Shown here: positions 1 through 6,100 of the stretch, one piece after another | Position numbering within the stretch: position 1 is the stretch's first letter | Layout: each line of letters begins with the position of its first letter | Origin: Candidatus Ulvibacter alkanivorans | GTDB lineage: Bacteria; Bacteroidota; Bacteroidia; Flavobacteriales; Flavobacteriaceae | Reading direction: 5' to 3' | Length of the DNA stretch: 7,614 nt | Assembly: GCF_003333325.1 (NCBI RefSeq) | Contig: NZ_QOLC01000038.1 | Coordinates: 1 to 7,614 of the forward strand | Notes under the pieces: model-generated | Told to the model about the DNA's origin: nothing | The model's input: only the letters and a program-made list of their open reading frames with translations | The model's database searches: none | Program-made: the position numbers and the translations under genes

Positions 1-2693
1 ATATCATCCTGGGTAATGGCATAGGTTGCCGTGTATACCCAAATCTCGGTAACATCTAGTTGCGTATCATTATCACTGTCCCCACCAACAAAGGTGAAGG
101 CCGATACGTTCGGAAGTGGATCACTCAGCAGAATGTTCGATAAACTTACATTTCCTTGATTGGTCACCGTAAAGGTGTAATCGATCTGATCACCCGGAGC
201 AGCTATACAGTTGCCACTGGTATCAAAACCGTTGTAGTCACTCTCTTTTACCAAGGCAATGGCAGGATTTTGACAAATCAATACCGTTACCTGATTACTG
301 GTGTTATCTACATCGCCCAATAATGTGTCTCCTTCTACTTCAGCAGTATTAATTACAGAACCTGCATCAATTTCGGCTTGAGTAACCGTTAGAGAAGCTT
401 CATAAATCCAAGTTTCGCCCACATCAAGAACGCCCGGATTCACTGTATCACCACTAGCAGGACCAGGGATAACCCCTCCTAAAATTGGATCGGTAACCAC
501 CACATTTGAAATAGCGACATCACCTTCATTAACAACATTGAACGTATAATCAATAGTATCATTTACGTCAAATGCAATACAATTCCCTGTGTCGCTTACA
601 CTTGCTTTTGTAATGGAAATTTCGGCATTTTGACATAATTCTACCGTTTCAGAATCGAGATCATTTACATTAAAAGAAGACGATGACCCTGTGACAGTAC
701 CATCAACTTCTGCTTCATTAAATACTTGCCCATTAATAATATCGGTTGGTAGTACCGTATAACTTGCTGTATAAATCCATTCTTCACCGACATCTAAAAT
801 TCCAGGATTGGAAGTATCACCACTATTCGGGCCAGGAATAGGATTAAGAGGGTCGATTAAATCATCTGTTACGGTGACGTTCTCGATGCCTACATTGCCC
901 GGATTGGTAACGCTAAACGTATAATTTATGGATTGTCCCGCTGAGATAGGGTTACAACTATTTGGATTGTTTGGACTTGCCGTTTTTTCAATATTTATAG
1001 CACAATTGTATAATGTTAATGTTACCGGAGTTCTACTTGTACTAGAACACCCGCTGGTGTTATCGACTGTTTCAGCATAATAAGTGACAGAATCAACTAC
1101 GTTTAAACTAGGGTCGTTTACAACAGTTCCATTAGTAGGTGCATCGTACCAAACCACTGTTTGATTTGCACCTACTGTTGCTGAAGCCGTTAACGTCTGA
1201 ATCGTTGGAGTTGTAGCACATTCGGCTTGATCACCTCCACTGATAGGCGCATTAGGTGGTAAATAGATATCGATGGACGAGTCGACAGTTACCGGAGGAA
1301 GGTTACAGTTGTTATTATAGGTTCCAGTATATTCCAATTCTGCTCTAAAATCTCCTTCAAAAGGATCACCTCCTGTATATGTAAAGGTTCCCGAAAGATC
1401 TGCCATAGTTGTTCCCGAAGCTGTTCCTACCGAAACATTATTCAGAAAAAATTCCCATTCAAAAGAAATAGAGAATGGCGTACAATCACCCGGATCGAAG
1501 GTGGCCGAATAATTAATGGCGTTGGTACAATCTACTTGATCGATTACGGGATCTGATATGTCCGGACATGGCACACAAACCTGAGGGTTTGGGAACGGAT
1601 CTGTTTGATCTATACACGCAGAATCTTCATATGTCATTTCGGTCATACCCGAGTTTTGAATTCCACAGCTCACCATACCGGTGGCCTCGATAGTATATTC
1701 AAGTATTTTTGATTCGTTGGAAACATTTCCAATGTCCCAAGTTATGGTCTTGTTTCCAGCATTGTAGGTCGCATCTGCGGGAAGACTAATCGATCCCGGC
1801 ACGAGGTCGAACCCTGCTCCCAAGACATCTGTAACTACTGCGTTGCGCGCAGCCAATGCCAACTGATTGAGGATTTGACTATAAATTCCTGAAAGGTCGG
1901 CTGCATTTTCAGTGGTAAACAAACCACTATTTTGAATTTCGTCTAAAACATGTGTTGCCGCAGCTTGGGCATTTCCACTGATATCACTAAAAAGTCCGAC
2001 GGAATAGATATTTTGCGTGTACACCTCTCCACTTACGGTCGTAGTTTGTGCACCGACACCTTCATTAATGGCATCGTTCATACATGCATTGTTATTTGCC
2101 GGATACGGAGGAGAAGGGATACCGCTACATGAGTTTCCGTTTAATCGTCGGTTCGTTACCCCATCGGTAAGCAATATAATGCTTCGTCCTGTCGCACAGC
2201 CAAAATTTCCATTTGCTGTCATTTCGTTGTCTGCAACATCCATGGCACGTGCGATATTTGTTCCACCACTAGCATTCAAATTATTGATCTCTGCAATGAT
2301 AGCTGATTCGAAGCTTGAGTCCCTTAATCCAATTTCGAGTGTTCCCGAGGTTGAATAAGATACAATTCCGACGCGATTATTACCCGTAGGATTGTTGTCG
2401 AACAATTGCGTAACAAAATCGATAGCGGCATCTTGAGCGAAATCTAAAGGATCCCCCTGCATACTTCCCGATCTATCGATCACCAAGATGACATCTTGTG
2501 CGATGGGAGGTGGATTACCTGTTACCGTTAAGGTAACATCGAATTGATTACATAAGGTGCTTTCTTCGGCAACTTTCTCAAGGGTTATATTATTTTGCGA
2601 GAATATGGCTCCAACGCAAAAAACAAAGAAAATCATAGTGAATATGAGCGACTTCCTTTGATGCATTCTTGAAGTGGTTAGTTGGTTTTTCAT
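1..2693 (-). CDS. Secreted VWA / Ig-like / DUF11-repeat surface protein (C-terminus beyond left edge)
   Basis: This is a partial reading frame of 897 codons with no stop before the left edge, so the protein is larger. A hydrophobic signal peptide lies at residues 15-32, with likely cleavage before QNN (residue 33). A von Willebrand factor A domain spans about 67-275. Its metal site looks intact: DRSGSM at 73-78, SGGTN with T145, and LLTDG with D177. A DUF11-like stretch follows at about 280-345, then a Cys-containing beta region to about 478, an Ig-like module at about 479-563 (WYD, TYYAE, C-S-S), and three DUF11-type repeats starting near 566, 691 and 811, each about 120-125 residues. VWA domains bind ligands through a divalent metal, so an adhesive role outside the cell is inferred. 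In this phylum such proteins often end in a type IX secretion sorting domain; that end is not in the window. The start is ATG at 2693; ATG at codon 10 would also leave a usable signal peptide. The gene follows the 172-aa gene by 36 bp. Confidence 0.88.
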   Translation of the reverse strand, partial: MKNQLTTSRMHQRKSLIFTMIFFVFCVGAIFSQNNITLEKVAEESTLCNQFDVTLTVTGNPPPIAQDVILVIDRSGSMQGDPLDFAQDAAIDFVTQLFDNNPTGNNRVGIVSYSTSGTLEIGLRDSSFESAIIAEINNLNASGGTNIARAMDVADNEMTANGNFGCATGRSIILLTDGVTNRRLNGNSCSGIPSPPYPANNNACMNDAINEGVGAQTTTVSGEVYTQNIYSVGLFSDISGNAQAAATHVLDEIQNSGLFTTENAADLSGIYSQILNQLALAARNAVVTDVLGAGFDLVPGSISLPADATYNAGNKTITWDIGNVSNESKILEYTIEATGMVSCGIQNSGMTEMTYEDSACIDQTDPFPNPQVCVPCPDISDPVIDQVDCTNAINYSATFDPGDCTPFSISFEWEFFLNNVSVGTASGTTMADLSGTFTYTGGDPFEGDFRAELEYTGTYNNNCNLPPVTVDSSIDIYLPPNAPISGGDQAECATTPTIQTLTASATVGANQTVVWYDAPTNGTVVNDPSLNVVDSVTYYAETVDNTSGCSSTSRTPVTLTLYNCAINIEKTASPNNPNSCNPISAGQSINYTFSVTNPGNVGIENVTVTDDLIDPLNPIPGPNSGDTSNPGILDVGEEWIYTASYTVLPTDIINGQVFNEAEVDGTVTGSSSSFNVNDLDSETVELCQNAEISITKASVSDTGNCIAFDVNDTIDYTFNVVNEGDVAISNVVVTDPILGGVIPGPASGDTVNPGVLDVGETWIYEASLTVTQAEIDAGSVINTAEVEGDTLLGDVDNTSNQVTVLICQNPAIALVKESDYNGFDTSGNCIAAPGDQIDYTFTVTNQGNVSLSNILLSDPLPNVSAFTFVGGDSDNDTQLDVTEIWVYTATYAITQDD
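201..998 (-). repeat. Tandem DUF11-type repeats within the surface protein
   Basis: Three successive protein repeats begin at about nt 998, 623 and 263 (minus strand); the third continues to the window edge. Each opens with an I-x-hydrophobic-x-K strand after a Cys, continues with a YTF-x-V-x-N-x-G-(N/D)-V core, then VTD(D/P), and a block ending LDV-x-E-x-W-(I/V)-Y. This is the pattern of the DUF11 / conserved repeat domain (TIGR01451 type). Repeats 1 and 2 are closest, sharing PGP-x-SGDT-x-NPG-(I/V)-LDVGE-x-WIY. Their codons differ at many third positions, so the duplication does not look recent. Such repeats usually form a stalk that holds a binding domain away from the cell; that role is inferred here. 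Confidence 0.8.
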
Positions 2694-2729
2694 AAAGAAT
2701 ATTTTTAAGGTTTACCCCAAGGAGTCTTT

Positions 2730-3248
2730 TTAATTATTCGCAGGATCTCTTGTGAAAACTTTTATAAAAGCTGTAAGATCTGCCTCATTACAGTTTTGGT
2801 TCATTGCTTTAATGTTGATGCCTGCCCAACGATTCACTGTTGCTTCGGAAGGCAAGGAAACGATCGCCTGAAAAATAACGGTTTCATATGCCGGTACTGT
2901 AATGATATTGCTAGCAGTACCTTCCTGATAAAAGGTCACATTGAGATCACTCTCCATGCTCAATTGAGCCGGTTCTCTACCTTCTACCGTAAACCGTCGA
3001 TTGGTACGTTCTGATTGCAACGTAAAAGTTTGTGCACTAGCACCGCTATTGGTGAGTTCTAATTTAAATTTGGCCGGTTTGGTCTCTATTGCTGAACGTG
3101 CATTTCGATCCTTATGAACTTTAAGGGAAACATTGCAATTTTGAGCAAATCCTTGCATTCCGAAGATGCAAATAAATATTATGGTTATAAGAATTGAAAA
3201 CGAGGGCCAAGATTGTTCCGATTTGGAACGAGAATTGAACGTATGCAT
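2730..3248 (-). CDS. Small secreted beta-rich protein, probable operon partner of the VWA surface protein
   Basis: This is a 172-residue protein that I do not recognise as a named family. A long N-region (residues 1-16, basic and polar) leads into a hydrophobic helix at about 17-31. Signal peptidase cleavage is likely at GFA|QNC (after residue 35). The mature part alternates short hydrophobic and polar segments: KFKLELTNSG near 60-70, an FTLQSE strand, and a conserved-looking VPAYETVIFQAIV near 117-129. This resembles an Fn3- or CARDB/NEW3-like beta sandwich. Only two cysteines remain in the mature chain, C38 at its N-terminus and C153 near its C-terminus, and they could form a disulfide closing the fold. 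There is no lipobox, and no sorting domain is visible. The gene is first in a likely two-gene operon, with the large VWA protein starting 36 bp downstream. A role as surface or periplasmic partner of that protein is inference from position only. Confidence 0.85.
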   Translation of the reverse strand: MHTFNSRSKSEQSWPSFSILITIIFICIFGMQGFAQNCNVSLKVHKDRNARSAIETKPAKFKLELTNSGASAQTFTLQSERTNRRFTVEGREPAQLSMESDLNVTFYQEGTASNIITVPAYETVIFQAIVSLPSEATVNRWAGINIKAMNQNCNEADLTAFIKVFTRDPANN

Positions 3249-3319
3249 ATGTTAAGTTTTAAAGATTGGTTAATGCAAAGAAAAATGCCCCAACAGCATT
3301 AATTTCAGTTTTACACTAT

Positions 3320-3356
3320 CAAATATACGTAGGAAGAAATGTTAAATTCCTACAAA
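3320..3356 (-). promoter_or_regulatory. Putative flavobacterial promoter for the 172-aa / VWA operon
   Basis: On the minus strand TATATTTG (3327 down to 3320) matches the Bacteroidota -7 consensus TAnnTTTG exactly. A TTTG lies upstream at 3356-3353 as a possible -33 element. The 25-bp spacing is slightly longer than the roughly 17-23 bp usual for Flavobacterium, so the -33 assignment is weaker than the -7. Transcription would begin near 3314 and give a leader of about 65 nt before the ATG at 3248. Confidence 0.5.
3329..3353. repeat. Perfect inverted repeat GTAGGAA-N11-TTCCTAC, candidate operator
   Basis: The left arm GTAGGAA is at 3329-3335 and the right arm TTCCTAC at 3347-3353, separated by 11 bp. 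The arm centres are 18 bp apart, close to two helical turns, which suits a dimeric DNA-binding protein. The repeat fills the space between the putative -7 element (3320-3327) and the TTTG at 3353-3356 of the minus-strand promoter, so bound protein would block or remodel that promoter. The regulator is unknown. Confidence 0.5.
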
Positions 3357-3424
3357 TTTTTCACTATTAGTTGAATTGACATAAATACTCGTTGAAATGC
3401 ATGAAATTGATCATTTTCAAGCAG

Positions 3425-3504
3425 ATTTTTGTAAGAATTTAATATACGTGTAAACACGTAGTTTGCTAATTTTTAGTGGTTTCCATCTATTATTTTTGTA
3501 AGAA
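3425..3504 (+). repeat. 13-bp direct repeat ATTTTTGTAAGAA, two copies
   Basis: Identical copies of ATTTTTGTAAGAA lie at 3425-3437 and 3492-3504, with start points 67 bp apart. A similar TTTGTAGGAATTTAACAT occurs on the minus strand at 3356-3339 and matches 15 of 18 bases of the first copy's extended context (3428-3445). The function is unknown; a regulator-binding site is possible, but AT-rich chance similarity cannot be excluded. Confidence 0.4.
3445..3460. repeat. 16-bp near-perfect palindrome TACGTGTAAACACGTA
   Basis: Two 7-bp arms, TACGTGT and ACACGTA, flank a central AA. The spacing is too tight for an RNA hairpin without opening inner pairs, and no T-run follows, so an operator-like site fits better than a terminator. 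It lies roughly 120 bp upstream of the adhesin-operon promoter and 245 bp upstream of the prfC promoter. Confidence 0.4.
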
Positions 3505-3704
3505 ATAACAACAAGAACTACCCATAACGCATCTACTCATTTTCGAAAATATGAATCGAAAAATAGCTTTGATTGACTATTTCTAACTGAATAATTTTTG
3601 GAAAATTTTAACAAGAATTCGAATTCGCCAATTGTCTAAAAGAAGCCTTTATTCTAATTAAAAATATATGCTTGAAAGCATTTTATAAACCGTAAAACAA
3701 CCCG

Positions 3705-3712
3705 TATCTTTG
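3705..3712 (+). promoter_or_regulatory. prfC: Putative -7 promoter element of prfC
   Basis: TATCTTTG matches the Bacteroidota TAnnTTTG consensus exactly. No convincing TTG is found at the usual -33 distance: the nearest, at 3672-3674, is 30 bp away. Transcription would start near 3718, giving a leader of about 15 nt before the ATG at 3734 with no Shine-Dalgarno sequence, as is common in this phylum. The placement also argues against the TTG at 3725 as the start, because it would leave only a few bases of leader. Confidence 0.6.
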
Positions 3713-3733
3713 ACCGCAATTTAGTTGAAAAAC

Positions 3734-5332
3734 ATGTCCTTAAAACGCGAAATAGAACGTCGAAGAACTTTTGGTATCATTTCTCACCCCGATGCCGGAA
3801 AAACTACGCTCACCGAAAAGTTATTACTATTTGGTGGTGCCATTCAAGAAGCAGGTGCAGTAAAGAGCAATAAAATAAAAAAAGGGGCTACTAGTGACTT
3901 TATGGAGATCGAACGGCAACGTGGTATTTCGGTTGCTACATCGGTATTAGCCTTTGAATACGAAGGCATTAAGATCAACATCCTCGATACGCCGGGTCAT
4001 AAAGATTTTGCCGAAGACACTTTTAGAACACTTACCGCAGTAGATAGTGTTATTGTCGTGATCGACGTTGCGAAAGGGGTCGAGGAACAGACCGAAAAGC
4101 TGGTGGAAGTATGTCGCATGCGTAATATCCCAATGATCGTTTTTATAAATAAATTGGACCGTGAGGGAAAAGATGCATTCGAGCTACTTGATGAAATCGA
4201 ACAGAAGTTAAATCTACGTGTTACTCCTTTGAGTTTTCCTATCGGTATGGGCTATGATTTTAAAGGCATCTTTAACATTTGGGAAAAAAATGTGAATCTA
4301 TTTAGCGGCGACAGTCGAAAGAACATTGAAGAGACCATTGAGATAGAAGATCTTGAAAGCCCTGAGTTAGATACGCTTATTGGTGATAAAGCCGCAGCAA
4401 CCCTGCGAGAAGAATTAGAATTGGTGTACGAGGTCTACCCGGACTTTAACCGTCAAGAATATTTAGACGGAAGCTTACAACCTGTCTTTTTTGGTTCTGC
4501 CCTTAATAATTTTGGCGTACGAGAGTTATTAGATTGTTTTGTGGAGATTGCCCCTAAACCCAGACCTAAAGAAAGCAATACCCGTTTGGTAAAACCTGAG
4601 GAAAAGGATTTTTCCGGATTTGTGTTTAAAATTCATGCGAACATGGACCCTAAGCATCGCGATCGTCTCGCATTTGTAAAGATCGTTTCTGGAACTTTTG
4701 AAAGGAACACGCCTTACTTGCATGTTCGCCATAATAAAAAATTAAAATTTTCGAGTCCGAATGCTTTTTTTGCTGAAAAAAAACAGATCGTAGATATTTC
4801 ATATCCGGGTGACATTGTTGGTTTACACGATACCGGGAATTTTAAAATTGGAGATACGCTAACGGAAGGTGAAGACATGCAATATCGCGGTATTCCAAGT
4901 TTTTCACCAGAGCATTTTAAATATATCAATAATGCCGATCCTATGAAAAGCAAACAATTAGAAAAAGGGATCGATCAATTAATGGATGAAGGGGTTGCAC
5001 AACTTTTTACGCTTGAGTTAAACGGACGAAAAGTAATTGGTACCGTTGGAGCCTTGCAGTTTGAAGTGATCCAATATCGTTTGGAACACGAATATGGAGC
5101 AAAGTGTACCTACGAAAATCTAAATGTACATAAGGCGTGTTGGGTAGACCCAAAGGATCCGAAGAGTGATGAGTTCGCTGACTTTAAACGTGTGAAAGCA
5201 AAATTCTTAGCCAAAGATAAGCGGGGGCAACTAGTCTTTTTTGCCGATTCACCCTTTACGCTTCAAATGACGCAAAGTAAATACCCTACTGTTAAGCTTC
5301 ATTTTGTAAGTGAATTCGAATCGATACAATAA
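3734..5332 (+). CDS. prfC: Peptide chain release factor 3 (RF3), translational GTPase
   Basis: RF3 is a cytoplasmic GTPase that binds the post-termination ribosome and releases RF1 or RF2 after peptide hydrolysis. The product is 532 residues, close to the usual RF3 length (E. coli 529). The GTPase motifs are all present: SHPDAGKTT at 17-25 (P-loop, with the RF3-type SHPDAGKT), RQRGISVATSV at 61-71 (switch I), DTPGH at 85-89, NKLD at 139-142 and GSAL at 254-257. An EF-Tu-like beta-barrel follows from about 290 to 385 (FKIHANMDPKHRDR at 298-311). The RF3-specific C-terminal domain follows, with VGALQFEV at 438-445. I chose ATG at 3734 because family members start shortly before the RRTF segment; TTG at 3725 would add three residues. 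It is flanked by unrelated secreted-protein genes and appears monocistronic, converging on the 234-aa gene with a 15-bp gap and no visible terminator. Confidence 0.97.
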   Translation: MSLKREIERRRTFGIISHPDAGKTTLTEKLLLFGGAIQEAGAVKSNKIKKGATSDFMEIERQRGISVATSVLAFEYEGIKINILDTPGHKDFAEDTFRTLTAVDSVIVVIDVAKGVEEQTEKLVEVCRMRNIPMIVFINKLDREGKDAFELLDEIEQKLNLRVTPLSFPIGMGYDFKGIFNIWEKNVNLFSGDSRKNIEETIEIEDLESPELDTLIGDKAAATLREELELVYEVYPDFNRQEYLDGSLQPVFFGSALNNFGVRELLDCFVEIAPKPRPKESNTRLVKPEEKDFSGFVFKIHANMDPKHRDRLAFVKIVSGTFERNTPYLHVRHNKKLKFSSPNAFFAEKKQIVDISYPGDIVGLHDTGNFKIGDTLTEGEDMQYRGIPSFSPEHFKYINNADPMKSKQLEKGIDQLMDEGVAQLFTLELNGRKVIGTVGALQFEVIQYRLEHEYGAKCTYENLNVHKACWVDPKDPKSDEFADFKRVKAKFLAKDKRGQLVFFADSPFTLQMTQSKYPTVKLHFVSEFESIQ

Positions 5333-5347
5333 TCGAACGAGATCATA

Positions 5348-6052
5348 CTACAGGTAGATCGCATTAATGTCTAAACGGTCTATGTTTCCGAAGTCAACAC
5401 TAAACGCAGCATCCGGTGTTAAATCACCTCCATATACCGCTCCTTGCAAATGCAAACTGTAAGTTCCCGGTTCTAAAACTATGGTAGTTGACCTCGAATT
5501 ATATACATATCCGGTTGCTGTATCGCAATTTACATTTGAATAAACAGCACTCGTCATTCCGTAAGTTTTAGAAGTATCGGCAGTGGTACCATCGCCAATG
5601 TAAAAATAGTTATGTGCAATTTTCGCACGACCATCGTCAATATTGGCACTACCATCGAAATTTTTAAATTCCATAGAAACGTAATAGGTAATCACTACCA
5701 TAGCCCGTTGGTTCAATTCAAATTCTTGGCTATACAGTTCAGATGCATTCATACCCGAGTTGGCCGTAGTTTGAACCGTTACCGGTGAGACCACCGCAGG
5801 TCCAGATGATATTTCGCCAGACAATGCGCCTAACATAAGATCACCATTCCCATCGACCATTACGTTGTACATTGAAGTACCTCCGTAATTCTTATTATTG
5901 TTTTCACTGTTAAGACCATCAATTCGAATGGTGCTTTCACTCCCCGCTATATGCAAAGCAGATTGTGGAGTGGTAGTACCAATTCCTACTTGAGCCGAAG
6001 CCGGTAAAAATGCTATCATAAATAATAGACAAAGGGTAGTTAACTGTTTCAT
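5348..6052 (-). CDS. Secreted protein of unknown function with VGIGTTTP-type N-terminus
   Basis: This is a 234-residue exported protein. Residues 1-20 form a standard signal peptide with cleavage at ASA|QVG. The mature chain begins VGIGTTTPQSALHI (22-35), a motif recurrent in Flavobacteriia secreted proteins and similar to the start of phage tail-fibre-like and cell-surface proteins. A GNGDLMLG turn follows near 68-76. From about 88 the chain is a run of beta strands (VVITYYVSMEF, KIAHNYFYIG, STTIVLEPGTYSLHLQG) suggesting a jelly-roll or C1q/TNF-like sandwich; this fold guess is from strand pattern only. One cysteine remains in the mature part (NCDTATG). There is no type IX sorting domain, and the protein ends abruptly in DINAIYL. 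It is second in a likely operon, 48 bp after the 382-aa gene, and is convergent with prfC. The function is not known. Confidence 0.86.
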   Translation of the reverse strand: MKQLTTLCLLFMIAFLPASAQVGIGTTTPQSALHIAGSESTIRIDGLNSENNNKNYGGTSMYNVMVDGNGDLMLGALSGEISSGPAVVSPVTVQTTANSGMNASELYSQEFELNQRAMVVITYYVSMEFKNFDGSANIDDGRAKIAHNYFYIGDGTTADTSKTYGMTSAVYSNVNCDTATGYVYNSRSTTIVLEPGTYSLHLQGAVYGGDLTPDAAFSVDFGNIDRLDINAIYL

Positions 6053-6100
6053 AAGTAAAGTATTTTGGGGGCGTTGAAAATCTATTTTTTAATTCTTTGG

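Larger units (their letters stand above)
3249..3733. other. Divergent intergenic region with two promoters and several symmetric elements
   Basis: This stretch of about 485 bp is strongly AT-rich and has no credible coding frame. It separates the minus-strand adhesin operon from plus-strand prfC. Besides the promoter elements listed separately, it holds a perfect 7-bp inverted repeat at 3329-3353, a 16-bp palindrome at 3445-3460, a 13-bp direct repeat (ATTTTTGTAAGAA at 3425-3437 and 3492-3504), and two simple 12-bp palindromes (ATTTTCGAAAAT at 3539-3550 and GAATTCGAATTC at 3615-3626). The region is longer than two ordinary promoters need, which suggests room for regulator binding or an unannotated small RNA. 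No RNA gene can be identified by eye. Confidence 0.7.

Noticed and set aside
201..998. DUF11 repeat region as a CRISPR or DNA-level tandem repeat
   Set aside because: The periodicity is at protein level with diverged codons; there are no short identical repeats with unique spacers.
1950..2358. Plus-strand open frames opposite the VWA-coding region
   Set aside because: They lie wholly inside the minus-strand frame, which has a signal peptide and intact VWA motifs. Their translations show no recognisable features.
2796..3014. Plus-strand open frame opposite the 172-aa gene
   Set aside because: Antisense shadow with no promoter and a composition unlike the neighbouring proteins.
3539..3626. 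Palindromes ATTTTCGAAAAT and GAATTCGAATTC as operators
   Set aside because: Low-complexity symmetric words are common by chance in AT-rich intergenic DNA; neither is close to a predicted promoter element.
3725..3733. TTG at 3725 as the prfC start
   Set aside because: ATG at 3734 is in frame and fits both the family's N-terminus and the distance from the TATCTTTG promoter element. TTG would leave almost no leader.
4529..4953. Minus-strand open frames inside prfC
   Set aside because: They overlap conserved RF3 sequence completely and have no supporting motif.
5321..5336. TCGAT-ACAATA-ATCGA hairpin at the end of prfC as a terminator
   Set aside because: Only 5 bp of stem, overlapping the stop codon, and no T-run follows on either strand.
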